A stretch of 64,000 nucleotides of DNA from Candidatus Nitrososphaera gargensis Ga9.2. Lineage in GTDB: Archaea; Thermoproteota; Nitrososphaeria; Nitrososphaerales; Nitrososphaeraceae. This document shows positions 32,960 to 42,396 of this stretch, one piece after another. Where the stretch lies: positions 620,001 to 684,000 of the forward strand of contig NC_018719.1 of the NCBI RefSeq assembly GCF_000303155.1, in the 5' to 3' direction. The position numbers and the translations under genes were made by a program. Position 1 is the first letter of the stretch, and every line of letters starts with the position of its first letter. The notes beneath the pieces were generated by a model. That model searched no databases. It was not told the DNA's origin and saw only the letters and a program-made list of their open reading frames with translations.

Positions 32960-35107
32960 TTGTCAGACTCTACAGAACTATGCTCGCTGCCTCTAGTACT
33001 TCTTGGTCCCATTTTGCGTAGAGCTGAAGAAAATCAAGTGTGCATCTGGTTTGCGTGCAGCAAACCCGTAATGATAAAAGCGGAGATTCTTAGATTTGCT
33101 GATTTGAAGGCAGGCCAGACCACGCCGGTTGGATTGGGAATTGCTAAATCACTGCGGCTAGGTCAGCACCTTCATATGGTACTTGTAGTCACTCGGCCAA
33201 ACAATTTTTCAAAAATGGCTTTCCCTACTGACGAACTGCTTGCTTATGACGTTGAAATTACAGATGATGTGGGTAAAACTATGACCCTAAAGGATCTGGG
33301 TCTTATAGGTGGCAAGAACTCCATCGTCTATCAACGCGAAACACTGCCAACTTTCTTTCTAAGAGGAAAGGATGCTCCGCTAAACTTTCTTCATGGTTCC
33401 TGCCGCAAGCTGCATGGAAAGGGCGAGGACTGCCTCGCCGCGGCTGACGATTTGATAGAATCTTCATTTGCAGATTTGAAAAGAAGGCCGAATGTGCTCT
33501 TTCTAACAGGCGACCAGATATATGCTGACGATGTGGCAGGCCCGCTATCGCACTACCTTACCCAGTTAGGAATCAGGCTTTTAGGATGGGAAGAAAAAAT
33601 CAACGGTGTTGGGAAAAAATTGACTGAAATAAGGATTGGCGAGCGGCAAAGCCTAGTTAAAAAATATGCTGGATTTACGTCACCCAATGCTGGCAACCAC
33701 CTGCTTTCCTTTGGCGAATTTGCAGCGATGTACCTGCTGGCATGGAACGCGGAGAACTGGCCTGCAAAATTCCCAGACATCTCAACAGTCTCAAAAGAGC
33801 ACCAAAACAAGTACCGTGAACAAATCAGGCAGCTGGAGCACACACGTAAAGATCTTCCTGCAGTGCGCCGTGTCCTTGCCAACATTCCTACGTATATGAT
33901 ATTTGACGACCACGAAATAACTGACGACTGGAACATTACAAGAGAATGGCAAGAGAACGTAAAAGGCAGCAAATGCGGCAAGCAAGTCGTGGCAAATGGT
34001 CTTGCAGCTTACTGGGCGTTTCAAGGATGGGGAAATGATCCTGCCTTGTACAGCAGCGACTTTATCGGCAAGATTGTGGAATTTCTTGGAAAAAATGGCG
34101 AACCAACTGAAGCTGAAAGGGATGCCTTTGAAGATCTGTTATGGAATTTCGATAACTGGACATTCAGGGCGCCCATCACTCCACTGACAGTTGTTATGGA
34201 TTGCAGGACTCAGCGCCAATATGACAGCCATGATGGGCCACCTCAACTGCTGAGCAGCAAGGGCTTTCATTCAATCTTGCAGGCTGCAAAGGAAGCCAAT
34301 TACCAAAAAGGCGATCCAATTATCATAGTTTTGCCAACGCCGGTCTTTGGTTTTCTCCTTCTTGAAGCGTTACAAAAGGCTGCGGCCAAGATAACAGGTG
34401 TCTACAAGCTGGACCTGGAAACATGGTTTGCAAACGAAAGTGGACTTGTGAATTTCCTTTCGTTCCTGATGCATTCGCTTGGGCCAAGGCACTGCATATT
34501 CTTGTCAGGCGACGTTCACTATGGTTTCACGATCAGCGCCGCCTTTGCGCTATTGCAGAATGGGCATGAATACCTTCACATGAGTATAACGCAGCTCAAT
34601 AGCAGTGCCTTAAAGACCACCAGTCTGGTCAAGATAGCGTTCATAAGCGAAATTATGGGCAGAATTCGCCAGCTCTTCCCTTGGAGGCAGGTGGTGCGTA
34701 TAGGGTGGGTCAATGGTGGTCTCAGTAACAACCGGTTCTCATCCAAGTCTCTGAGAATAAAGGGCAAGCCGACGCGGCACCTGTACGTTCGGCCAAGGAA
34801 AAGTCCTGAGCTCTCAAAACAGCGGTCTCCAGATTGGATAGAAGCCAGAACCATTGTCAAAGCCTCTGGCTCGATAATACCTCCTCTGCTGATTTCCGAC
34901 AACAACATTGGCTTGGTCAGCATAGAGGATAGCAAAGTGATCCAGAGGTTCCTAGTCCGCAAAGAAATAACAAAAGACACGAGGATTCATCAAACGGTAG
35001 TTGAAATGAATCAAGGCAGAAATGAATTGGATGAGCTGATCAGCGCGAAAATGCGTGAATTTGCAACGGAACATTCCACCGTTTCCTCACATGAGAGCGC
35101 GAACTAG
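32960..35107 (+). CDS. PhoD-like metallophosphatase
   Basis: 715 residues, no signal peptide. Metallophosphoesterase motifs are in order: LHGSCRK, GDQIYADD (184-191), DDHEITDDW (316-324), and SGDVHYGF (516-523). These carry the Asp, Asn/His ligands for a dinuclear metal site of the PhoD/alkaline phosphatase D type. The N-terminal ~130 residues are a beta-rich domain as in other PhoD-like proteins. Substrate (phosphodiester or phosphomonoester) is open. A TTG at 32960 fits the leaderless promoter. Intact and unlinked to phosphate transport genes. Confidence 0.85.
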   Translation: MSDSTELCSLPLVLLGPILRRAEENQVCIWFACSKPVMIKAEILRFADLKAGQTTPVGLGIAKSLRLGQHLHMVLVVTRPNNFSKMAFPTDELLAYDVEITDDVGKTMTLKDLGLIGGKNSIVYQRETLPTFFLRGKDAPLNFLHGSCRKLHGKGEDCLAAADDLIESSFADLKRRPNVLFLTGDQIYADDVAGPLSHYLTQLGIRLLGWEEKINGVGKKLTEIRIGERQSLVKKYAGFTSPNAGNHLLSFGEFAAMYLLAWNAENWPAKFPDISTVSKEHQNKYREQIRQLEHTRKDLPAVRRVLANIPTYMIFDDHEITDDWNITREWQENVKGSKCGKQVVANGLAAYWAFQGWGNDPALYSSDFIGKIVEFLGKNGEPTEAERDAFEDLLWNFDNWTFRAPITPLTVVMDCRTQRQYDSHDGPPQLLSSKGFHSILQAAKEANYQKGDPIIIVLPTPVFGFLLLEALQKAAAKITGVYKLDLETWFANESGLVNFLSFLMHSLGPRHCIFLSGDVHYGFTISAAFALLQNGHEYLHMSITQLNSSALKTTSLVKIAFISEIMGRIRQLFPWRQVVRIGWVNGGLSNNRFSSKSLRIKGKPTRHLYVRPRKSPELSKQRSPDWIEARTIVKASGSIIPPLLISDNNIGLVSIEDSKVIQRFLVRKEITKDTRIHQTVVEMNQGRNELDELISAKMREFATEHSTVSSHESAN

Positions 35108-35125
35108 ACTCCGACATTTTTAGGA

Positions 35126-35284
35126 TTACTGTGATTCGGTCTTTTCGGTGAATATCATCTGTATTTTCATCCGCATATGATAATGGTCGGGTCTTGGCTC
35201 TTCTCCAAATTGCCTATGAGTTGCATGATGCAGGGCGTGATCGCGCTTTTCGGAGGATTTGTTTCCTCTTCTGACTCTGCCCAT
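35126..35284 (-). CDS. Small conserved hydrophilic protein (KRDxALHxxTHxQFGEEPRP family)
   Basis: 52 residues: MGRVRRGNKSSEKRDHALHH, then ATHRQFGEEPRPDHYHMRMK. It shares KRDxALH..TH.QFGEEPRP with the gene at 26204-26398 while the flanks differ, so the motif is under selection. His-rich around the motif (HALHHATH, DHYH), which might bind metal. Convergent with the phosphatase gene. Function unknown. Confidence 0.55.
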   Translation of the reverse strand: MGRVRRGNKSSEKRDHALHHATHRQFGEEPRPDHYHMRMKIQMIFTEKTESQ

Positions 35285-35384
35285 TTTGCTAACTAACAGT
35301 GACATGCACTATGTATATAATAAAATAGCAGTTGTCAACCTTGCAAATAAGGGAAAAATTAGTTTAAAAAAGAAAAAGGGAACG

Positions 35385-35404
35385 GATACCGAACTAACGG
35401 TATC
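35385..35404 (-). terminator. Terminator hairpin of the secreted protein gene at 35459
   Basis: GATACCG-AACTAA-CGGTATC, a 7-bp perfect stem. Read on the minus strand it is followed by a T-rich run (CCCTTTTTCTTTTTT), so it fits termination of the minus-strand gene ending at 35459. Confidence 0.6.
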
Positions 35405-35458
35405 ATCGTTTGGTTTACGACATATGCTGCACTATTTTGGTCCAAGGGGGAGTTCGTA

Positions 35459-36571
35459 TCATTGTTCTTTTTTGTTGTTGTCGTAGTTATCTCCAACAAT
35501 GTCGTCGATGGTTGTCAATTTTACTTCCGTATCTTGGTACACCAAGAATGTGAAGAACAGCGGTTGCTCCGGATTGGCTACCGGCCATGTTGTTGACTGT
35601 GGTTCTGGCTCATCTATTGTTCCCTGTCTTGGTGCTGGAATCTCTACTGGATAGTCTACTGGTGGCGGGTTGTCAAGCGATACATCTTCTGGCAGAGGTG
35701 TGAATGATTGTGCTTGCTCTGCGCTCAATTGACCAACACCCGGAAGTTCTGTGTCGTTTGGAATGTTGACTGCAAACAATAGCACCAAGTCAGGGCTTGC
35801 AGGCAGGTCTTTCATGCTTCTATAGAATGCGTCTTCGTCCATTATGTGACCGACCATTACATGCGTGAATATGTCTTCTGCAACTACCCTATCCTCAGTT
35901 AGGTCTGTGACTTTTGCGTGACCATACAGAAATGCCACTTTTAGCTGCGGAACGTCTGACCTGTCAATGTGCGAAGAGCCATGTTGTATCTGGTCTAGAC
36001 CAACGTTGTTTACCATCTGTGCAAATTCTGGCTGCCTTGTCGGCATTGCAGCATCGCTACTATTCCATTTTAGGTCGGTTAGCTCAATTTTGTATTGGTG
36101 TCCTTCCATCTGCTGGTCCCCATAGGTGATAGGTGAAGTGTATGTTGCTTCGTAGCCGGTCAGTTCATTTTCATTTCCTTCTTCAAATACCCCTACGAAT
36201 TTTGCATTGTCTCCTGCCGACACTCCGCATTCTAGCGAGTCAGCGCAGTCAAAGACGTTTTCAAACGGGAACAATCCGCCAGGTCCAAACACGTTGCTCA
36301 AGCCAGCTGCTGGCTGAAATACTGCATTTGTAGCTTCAGCGGTCAAAACTTTTTTTTCATCATTTGGTTGTGGGAGTGCGTCTGTATTTGCTGTGCGTTG
36401 CACTGTTCTGTCTATGTCGCCTCTATGGTTGTCATTATATTCGTCTGCCAAGACTGTCTGGCCCTGCATTGCTGAAGGGAAAACAGCGATTGACAGAACG
36501 AGCATTGAAGCCGCAATTATTGCTGCAGGCATCAATGCAAAAGTTCTTTTTCGTCCGTTATTGTCGTTCAT
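35459..36571 (-). CDS. Secreted protein of an unrecognised family (paralogue A)
   Basis: 370 residues. A signal peptide (LMPAAIIAASMLVLSIAVFP...VLA) precedes a beta-rich domain: NVFGPGGLFPFENVFDCADS, TSPITYGDQQMEGHQYKIEL, WNSSDAAMPTRQPEF, DQIQHGSSHIDRSDVPQLKV and YGHAKVTDL. A Pro-rich stretch and FFTFLVYQDTEV end it. It is about 45% identical in these blocks to the protein at 37633. One Cys pair lies in the CADSLECGV loop. I do not know the function; the conserved His/Asp/Arg cluster (QHG.SHIDR.DVP) could be a binding site. Confidence 0.75.
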   Translation of the reverse strand: MNDNNGRKRTFALMPAAIIAASMLVLSIAVFPSAMQGQTVLADEYNDNHRGDIDRTVQRTANTDALPQPNDEKKVLTAEATNAVFQPAAGLSNVFGPGGLFPFENVFDCADSLECGVSAGDNAKFVGVFEEGNENELTGYEATYTSPITYGDQQMEGHQYKIELTDLKWNSSDAAMPTRQPEFAQMVNNVGLDQIQHGSSHIDRSDVPQLKVAFLYGHAKVTDLTEDRVVAEDIFTHVMVGHIMDEDAFYRSMKDLPASPDLVLLFAVNIPNDTELPGVGQLSAEQAQSFTPLPEDVSLDNPPPVDYPVEIPAPRQGTIDEPEPQSTTWPVANPEQPLFFTFLVYQDTEVKLTTIDDIVGDNYDNNKKEQ

Positions 36572-36731
36572 CGCACTCAGCGTGAATATATCGTATTTAT
36601 GAAAAAGCCCAAATCACACCCAAATTCATTGCAATGGCAGCAAGCTTGAAGAAGATCGCATTAGGGCGAAAACTATGATTTTAGCACAGGCCAACATCAT
36701 CATAGTTATTCTATAAATAATATGTTGTTGA

Positions 36732-37031
36732 CTATCTACGACTAATCCACAGTAATATTGAGAGTCCGGCAGTCTGTGCACTGTTAATTGCAAATAGATA
36801 AGGAGCTGCCGCATCAACAATATTCTTTATTGCAGGACCAGCGGCGTACAGATTAGACCAAAACACTACGATAACGATATTCTGCACTATGAAAAGCGAT
36901 GCAACAAGTATGAGGCCATAGGTGAAGTAAGATTTGATTAACCGGGCATTTTGAATATAGGTAGCAATAATGACAGCTAAAAGCCCTATGTTTGTGATGG
37001 CCGCAGCGGCAGCGGCTAACATAAAGTCCAT
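36732..37031 (-). CDS. Small three-helix membrane protein
   Basis: 99 residues: AAITNIGLLAVIIATYIQNA, SYFTYGLILVASLFIVQNIV, and PYLFAINSAQTAGLSILLWI. It follows the wHTH gene at 37099 on the same strand. Pairs of a wHTH gene and a three-helix membrane gene are common in archaea and are thought to be regulator plus membrane sensor. Confidence 0.65.
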   Translation of the reverse strand: MDFMLAAAAAAITNIGLLAVIIATYIQNARLIKSYFTYGLILVASLFIVQNIVIVVFWSNLYAAGPAIKNIVDAAAPYLFAINSAQTAGLSILLWISRR

Positions 37032-37098
37032 TTTGCCTATATTTCCCCGATGACAGCACTTCCGCGGCGATGGTGGGTTAATTTACTTTGTCCCAAAT

Positions 37099-37521
37099 TC
37101 AACCCGCATTGCCACTGCTCCTTTTAATTTTGGCTAGAATTTCAACAAACGACTGATAGTTATTTTCCATAAGGGGCGTCAAAAAGTAAGCAGCGCCGTA
37201 CGATTCTTTGTTATCTGTAATTATCAATCCATTGTCTGATAAAACTTTCAGATGGTGCAGCACAGTCTTGTAGTCCAGTTTTAATTCATTAGCTATCTGG
37301 TTTGGGTTAGCAGGCCGAGAGTTGAGAAGCTCTATAATTTTAGCCCTATTGACGCCACCTTTTGTGCTGCCAATCAAATACCATAACACCCTTTTGAATC
37401 TAGGATCTACATATCCTCCAGATGACGGCCTGCCCGATGCTAGAACGCGAAGATAGCCCAGTAGCCCTGAAAATTGAAAAAATGAGATAGAGCCAAGACA
37501 TGATAGCGGCAATAAATGCAC
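37099..37521 (-). CDS. ArsR-like winged-helix regulator
   Basis: 140 residues. The HTH core: RVLWYLIGSTKGGVNRAKII, ELLNSRPANPNQIANELKLD, YKTVLHHLKVLSDNGLIITD, with recognition helix YKTVLHHLKVL. The first ~25 residues look unlike the family, so the true start may be a later codon. It pairs with the membrane protein 67 bp downstream. It lies between the two secreted paralogues at 35459 and 37633 and may regulate them. Confidence 0.75.
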   Translation of the reverse strand: MHLLPLSCLGSISFFQFSGLLGYLRVLASGRPSSGGYVDPRFKRVLWYLIGSTKGGVNRAKIIELLNSRPANPNQIANELKLDYKTVLHHLKVLSDNGLIITDNKESYGAAYFLTPLMENNYQSFVEILAKIKRSSGNAG

Positions 37522-37632
37522 AACAGCTAAGACTCTGGATTTGCGATATAAAGTTGTCTGACTGCAGATTTGGGCAAGATTTGGGTGTCAGTTGGGAAAA
37601 AACCCTTTATTTGTTGTGCAGACCGACCAGTG

Positions 37633-38667
37633 ATGATACCTACAAAAATCCGTGGCGAAGACGGAAGGATTCGAGGAAACGCTATCATCGGCATGGTTGT
37701 AGCGGCCATGATTGTTGCGATGGTTCCTGCTATAGTGGCCATCAACAATAATGGCAACGCAGACATGATAGCAGAGGCAGCAAATCACAAGAACAGACCA
37801 TACTTCAAAGTGATAGCTAACAACGCGCTCTATGAGCCAAATGCAGGCAAGACAAACGTGTTTGGACCCGGCGGGATTTTCCCGTTCTTCAACGATACTT
37901 TCTCGTGCGGTGACGCAATCACATGTGGCGTACAAGTGGAAGGCGACAGATTCAGAGGAGTCTTCAAGGAAGGCGGAGGGGAAGAGAACAAGTTCATTGC
38001 TGAATATGTCTCACCGATCACATACGGCGACCACCAAGTAGCTGGGCACAAGTACAGAATCGAGCTGATAGACACGCTATGGAACAGCAGTGAAGTAGCT
38101 ATGCCAACTAGACAGGCGCAATTCCTGGCAGAGAAAGGAAATGTAGCGTTTAACCAGATACAGCATGGCCACTCAAACATTGACAGAGCCGATGTACCGA
38201 TGTTCTTCAACGATGTAGCACTCTATGGGCATGTCAATGTCTACGATGTAACAGACGGAAACAAGCTGGTAGCAGAGAACCTCTTCACTCACCTAATGGT
38301 AGGAAAAGTGGTTGACGAGGAGAAGGCATTTGAGAACCTACAGTTCACCCCTGCCACACAGACGGTGGTAGCATTATTTGTTGTGAACATCCCAAGCGGT
38401 GTTGAGTTACCCGGTGGGATAGGTCCTCTGACTCCAGAGCAGGCAATCAGCTTCACTCCCTTGGGTGACGACACATCGCTTGGCAGCACACCTCCTGTTG
38501 ACTATGGACAACTTGAAGATGAAGGATTGTCTACGCAAGAGCCAATGTCACAATCCACACCCTGGCCTGTTGACAACCCCGAGCAGCCAGTGTTCTTTAC
38601 ATTCCTGCTGTTCACAGATGTAAAGGCAGGCTTCTCTTCGAATGGCCAGATGGCTGGATTGTCTTAA
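37633..38667 (+). CDS. Secreted protein of an unrecognised family (paralogue B)
   Basis: 344 residues from ATG 37633. An N-terminal hydrophobic segment (AIIGMVVAAMIVAMVPAIVA) precedes NVFGPGGIFPFFNDTFSCGD, SPITYGDHQVAGHKYRIEL, WNSSEVAMPTRQAQF, NQIQHGHSNIDRADVPMFF and YGHVNVYDV, matching paralogue A block by block. LFTHLMVGKVVDEE and FFTFLLFTDV end it. The Cys pair (SCGDAITCGV) is kept. The two paralogues face away from each other around the wHTH/membrane pair. Function unknown; an exported or cell-surface role is likely. Confidence 0.78.
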   Translation: MIPTKIRGEDGRIRGNAIIGMVVAAMIVAMVPAIVAINNNGNADMIAEAANHKNRPYFKVIANNALYEPNAGKTNVFGPGGIFPFFNDTFSCGDAITCGVQVEGDRFRGVFKEGGGEENKFIAEYVSPITYGDHQVAGHKYRIELIDTLWNSSEVAMPTRQAQFLAEKGNVAFNQIQHGHSNIDRADVPMFFNDVALYGHVNVYDVTDGNKLVAENLFTHLMVGKVVDEEKAFENLQFTPATQTVVALFVVNIPSGVELPGGIGPLTPEQAISFTPLGDDTSLGSTPPVDYGQLEDEGLSTQEPMSQSTPWPVDNPEQPVFFTFLLFTDVKAGFSSNGQMAGLS

Positions 38668-38710
38668 TTTTGGACAATCAATCCCTCTATTTTTTTATGC
38701 ACTAGAGCAA

Positions 38711-38935
38711 TTCTTATACGTCTACGGAAGTTGTGGAGAAAATATTAATACTCTATGGGTTCAGAGTGATGTCTTACATGGACGCAAAAAAGGTATTAAG
38801 CAAATTAACAGCTGGACGCTATGAGCTTTTGTCATTTAATTCAAGATGCCCGAGATAAATGGCCTTGACCTGTATGAGAAGACAAGAGATTGCCAATCAA
38901 GCAAAAGTTTGCTAACCTGTGAATCCAAAATGTGA
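38711..38935 (+). pseudogene. Receiver-domain remnant
   Basis: EVVEKILILYGFRVMSYMDA, KKVLSKLTAGRYELLSFNSR and, after a one-base shift, PEINGLDLYEKTRDCQSSKS align with a thaumarchaeal CheY-like receiver (KKVLSKLKAGRYDLLLLDIRMPEINGL). The phosphoacceptor Asp is lost (FNSR instead of LDIR) and the N-terminal strand and C-terminal half are gone. Dead. Confidence 0.6.
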
Positions 38936-39685
38936 GAGTGCAATGCACTAACTACGGCTTTACCTCTGATATTCAGTTCCATGCAGACTGTGCTAATGCG
39001 GAGCTATTTCTGCGATAGCGCTCTTAATGAGGAGCCTTTGGGTTAATAAAATACTTGTCAATAAAAAAGAAAAGGCTGTGGGATTTTTTACACTGTCATG
39101 CTTCAGAAGCTTGATCACGTCTTGTATGGGTAGAGATATTATTATTACATCGTATCAGGTGCCCATCCTGACCCCTACGTATCTGTTTTTCCGCTTGTTG
39201 GTTGTACCAAATACGACTGCGATAAGAAGGGCGAAAGCCGGTTATTACAGCATATATATTCATAAAAACATCGCATCGGCCATAATGCGATTAGGCAAAT
39301 GTCGCAGATAAAGGTGGGTAGGCATCACATCATTACCATCCCTTGGAGCTTTTGTCAAGGACGGCGGCATTAGTCAGCAATTAGATAGAATTTTTCCTAG
39401 ATGGGCTCAAAGAACTTAGCCATAGTAACCCCTACGATGATGTACGCAATGTAGGTCAATATCTTGGCTGCACTAAAGAATTTCCGGAATCGTTTAGTCA
39501 TCAAACCACAATACAACCGGCGCGCATAGACTATAAGCAATTCTGACGTTAGATATAGTGGCAGACTGCCATCTATTATCTATCTTTGCAATTCTTGGAG
39601 CTAATAAAGCGAGCCAAAGATAAAAGAGGTTAAACGCGCGATCCACCCACTCTGTGGATAGAATGGAGTATATATATGAGATCGA
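38936..39685. other. Gene-free stretch
   Basis: About 750 bp with no frame I can support; a 95-codon frame at 39027-39311 has no family-like pattern. A TATA box (GTATATATATGAG) at about 39668-39680 closes the stretch. Confidence 0.45.
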
Positions 39686-39826
39686 TTGGATGTGTCCAGT
39701 TCAAGTCCAAATCCAGAAGTGAGTCGACTTACTGGCATTATCATCATAGATTCAGGGCAAGAACGAAGCATCCGAGAATTATCAAAGATGGCAGAACGGG
39801 TAGCGCAAAAGAATAAAAATTCTTGA
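39686..39826 (+). CDS. Possible small protein (46 aa)
   Basis: From TTG 39686 (or GTG 39692): SSSSPNPEVSRLTGIIIIDS, GQERSIRELSKMAERVAQKN. A strong TATA box, GTATATATATGAG, ends just before it, about right for leaderless expression. No family recognised, and composition alone does not prove coding. Confidence 0.35.
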   Translation: MDVSSSSPNPEVSRLTGIIIIDSGQERSIRELSKMAERVAQKNKNS

Positions 39827-39988
39827 CCTGCAGCGCGCTTTGAAAATAATTTATGCTATCAGTGATCGACCCATTAATTTGATAAAAAGAGACCTGCTTG
39901 AGCCTTTGATCTGGGGATTTGCAGAGTGGCGCTAGGTTTCACTCCTTTACCATCGTAGTAGGTTCTTCTGCTCCTTGACTATGCTTCC

Positions 39989-40276
39989 TTATGTCGTCAA
40001 GTGCTCGTTTGTTAGTTCTGGTGCCGTGTTGAATGTCGCGCCATAGTCGCTAGATGTGGCTTGTCTTGATCGTCTCTTGTTGGTGCTGTGTGTATATGCG
40101 CCAGATATGAGCCGCCCATCTTTTTTCAGTATGGTATTTTTATTACTGGTTATGGAGGAAGAGTAGAAAAAAGAAAAGCTATATTCGATCTTGAATGACG
40201 ATGATGATTGGAAACCTGTATTCTGAATTATGGCGGCAGCAGCAGCTTGGCAAGTGGTGCAAAAAATAATTTGCAC
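39989..40276 (-). pseudogene. Possible BNR/Asp-box fragment
   Basis: KKDGRLISGAYTHSTNKRRS and RQATSSDYGATFNTAPEL contain an Asp-box-like SSDYGATF, as in sialidase-type beta-propellers. The preceding residues are low-complexity and no full propeller is present. Probably a relic; weakly supported. Confidence 0.3.
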
Positions 40277-40330
40277 CTGTTAATTTTTTGAATTATGGGT
40301 TACAAAGAAAGAAAGGGTAGGGCCCTCTTG

Positions 40331-40621
40331 CTACTTTAATGCTACTGAAAGCCCCTTCTTCAAATCATCCAGAACCATCGCTGGGTGAAACTCTACCTTT
40401 GCACCCATCAAAAAGAATGGTTCTGCAATTACAGGAATCATGTCTGCAGATGGAATATCCACGATAAAGACGCCAGTTCTGTCTCCATTTATCTCTGTAA
40501 AATATGCCGCTTCAGCTTTTGTGTTCTTCATAAAATCCTCAATGTTTTTGGTAAAATTTGGGTCTTTGACTGCTCTATTTCCTGCTTCGGTTGGAAAGAT
40601 TGTGCGAACAATAAATCTCAT
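40331..40621 (-). CDS. Small ferredoxin-fold-like conserved protein
   Basis: 96 residues from ATG 40621: MRFIVRTIFPTEAGNRAVKD, NTKAEAAYFTEINGDRTGVF, IVDIPSADMIPVIAEPFFLM, GAKVEFHPAMVLDDLKKGL. The beta-alpha-beta pattern and the final VEFHPAM..DDL are typical of a small family of alpha+beta barrel proteins (DUF3303-like). Possibly ligand-binding; no catalytic site stands out. It lies near the minus-strand 64-nt element at 40693. Confidence 0.7.
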   Translation of the reverse strand: MRFIVRTIFPTEAGNRAVKDPNFTKNIEDFMKNTKAEAAYFTEINGDRTGVFIVDIPSADMIPVIAEPFFLMGAKVEFHPAMVLDDLKKGLSVALK

Positions 40622-40692
40622 TTCAAAGAAGGCATGCGGTGCCGATGAATATAAGATTTTATTGATATTTTTAGAAAAGAAGTAAGTAAAAA

Positions 40693-40756
40693 CCAAGCCC
40701 TACTTGCCGGGATTAGGGAGAGAGCTAATACAGTCATTATGGCTTTCGGGCTTGGC
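40693..40756 (-). ncRNA. 64-nt element with conserved ends, copy B (candidate small RNA)
   Basis: On the minus strand it begins GCCAAGCCCGAAAGC and ends CCCGGCAAGTAGGGCTTGG; CCAAGCCC and GGGCTTGG form a perfect 8-bp closing stem. The ends match the element at 12102 while the core is unrelated. It lies between the minus-strand gene at 40331 and PAC2, upstream of the former. Confidence 0.45.
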
Positions 40757-40938
40757 GTGCGTACTGCGTTGTGCATGTATGGGCCCTTGTACTAAAATAA
40801 CAGTTGTAACATAGTTCTGGTAACTTGGCCGGACATAAGCAGGATTTGACGAAGGAACTTTGGCCCCTTGTCACTTTAAGTTACCAGTATCCAAATAGTG
40901 TATATATATGTGTGCAATTTTTCTGCGTTAGCCAGGGT

Positions 40939-41853
40939 TTAACCATATATCCTTGAGCTTCGGAGGTACCTGCCCTTGCCCTCATCCTCTTCTTCCTGCT
41001 GCTCCTTGCGTACAGAGTCTATGAATTCCTTGAGCTGCCTCTTGATAATCTGACCTTCATGCCGAAGCGGTTCAACATCAATCTCCAGCGGTATAGTAGG
41101 CATCCTGCTTATGGTCTCTAAGAGTATTGCAGCCCCTTCTGGATCGGGGATCCCGCTGGTTGAAGGAATAAGGACAGCAGTGCAGGACATTCCATCTGAC
41201 AGACATGCAGAAATCAAGCCGGCCGATAACCCCACCATCATGGCACCCTTTACTGAATGATCTTTTGGGGCATCGGCTGGCGAAGAGCTTGATAGAACAA
41301 CCGGCTTTCTATTCTTAGCCGGCAATCCTCTTACTGGCATGCCATCCAAGATCAGCAGCTCAGAAATGTTGCTCCTTAAAGCCCATGCAACTACCATATC
41401 CATGATGCTGTGGACACCATCTGGCCTCAATGGCGCTTCGCAGACCATAACGCAAAGCGTGCTAGTGTCGTCAGCATAAATACGAAAAGGATGCCTGAGC
41501 TTGCCTCCTATGTATATTGCAGAGGGAACTACGTACTCTGAATCAACAAAAGCTATCTGGTGCAGATTCTTTTTTTCAATAATGTAGTTTGCACATATCG
41601 ACCCTACAAGACCTACTCCTGGAAAACCGACAATGAGCACCGGTCCTCTCTTCTTATTGTTCGCACGATGCTCGTCTTGATCTGCTGCTGCATCTTGCTT
41701 TATTGCTTCTACTACGTTGGAACTGATGGTGACAGGCTTTATCCTACTCTTTCCATCTAGAGATTCTATTACACTGTCAGAGTGCCCTTTTCTGACGACA
41801 GAATCTTCATTGGCATTTTTCTTTTCAAGAGCGCTATTGCAAGTAATAATCAT
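40939..41853 (-). CDS. PAC2 family protein (proteasome assembly chaperone-like)
   Basis: 304 residues. The conserved core starts near residue 70: PVLIVGFPGVGLVGSICANY, IAFVDSEYVVPSAIYIGGKL, PFRIYADDTSTLCVMVCEAP, LLILDGMPVRGLP and CTAVLIPSTSGIPDPEGAAI. This is the PAC2 fold of archaeal homologues of eukaryotic proteasome assembly chaperones, some of which have ATP-independent chaperone activity. The first ~65 residues are charged and probably disordered, and the C-terminal helix is Glu-rich. No proteasome genes nearby. Confidence 0.85.
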   Translation of the reverse strand: MIITCNSALEKKNANEDSVVRKGHSDSVIESLDGKSRIKPVTISSNVVEAIKQDAAADQDEHRANNKKRGPVLIVGFPGVGLVGSICANYIIEKKNLHQIAFVDSEYVVPSAIYIGGKLRHPFRIYADDTSTLCVMVCEAPLRPDGVHSIMDMVVAWALRSNISELLILDGMPVRGLPAKNRKPVVLSSSSPADAPKDHSVKGAMMVGLSAGLISACLSDGMSCTAVLIPSTSGIPDPEGAAILLETISRMPTIPLEIDVEPLRHEGQIIKRQLKEFIDSVRKEQQEEEDEGKGRYLRSSRIYG

Positions 41854-42396
41854 ATGACGCTAGCTCACAATCTCTGTCAATTTGATCCAATGCTTGTAGT
41901 AAAATGTTTCCTTTAGGGGCACTGCTGAAAAATCAGGTGATGATGTTAATCTGTGCTCAATATCGCTTGCGAGCACCCGCAAATTCAATAACACAAACTG
42001 AAATGTCAGCAGAAAAAGCCTCGTGTCAGCAGCAGCCGGTGCAGTAGAGTCACATAACATCACATCTTACCATCACTGCTATACGAAGTTAATGATCAAG
42101 TTCATTGATTATTCCGTCATATACTCCTCTTGCCCCACAACAACCCTGCCGGCCTTGATTCTTGGTATCGATTTTGATACGGAATCCGGAGAAAATCAAG
42201 CCTAGGCCGGAATCTTTCATGCACTAGCTGTCGAGCATAGTCATTGCAGTTGCAGGTCTGGACAGGACGTGACCACTTTTTAACTTGAATTACCCTTTGA
42301 CTCTATAACATTTTCATATATCATCATAATAGAAAAGTAGAAGCGGTTTGTTTATTTTGTCGTTAATGGAAGGAGAGACTGCATACAAACATCTTT
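41854..42396. other. Gene-free stretch
   Basis: Short frames occur (for example KLMIKFIDYSVIYS near 42090), but none resembles a known family or has a convincing start. No RNA gene seen. Confidence 0.45.

Noticed and set aside
39027-39311. 95-codon frame
   Set aside because: No family-like pattern, no good promoter, biased toward rare residues; likely chance.
39695-39715. GTTCAAGTCCAAATCC, resembling a tRNA T-arm
   Set aside because: No acceptor stem, D-arm or anticodon arm can be built around it.
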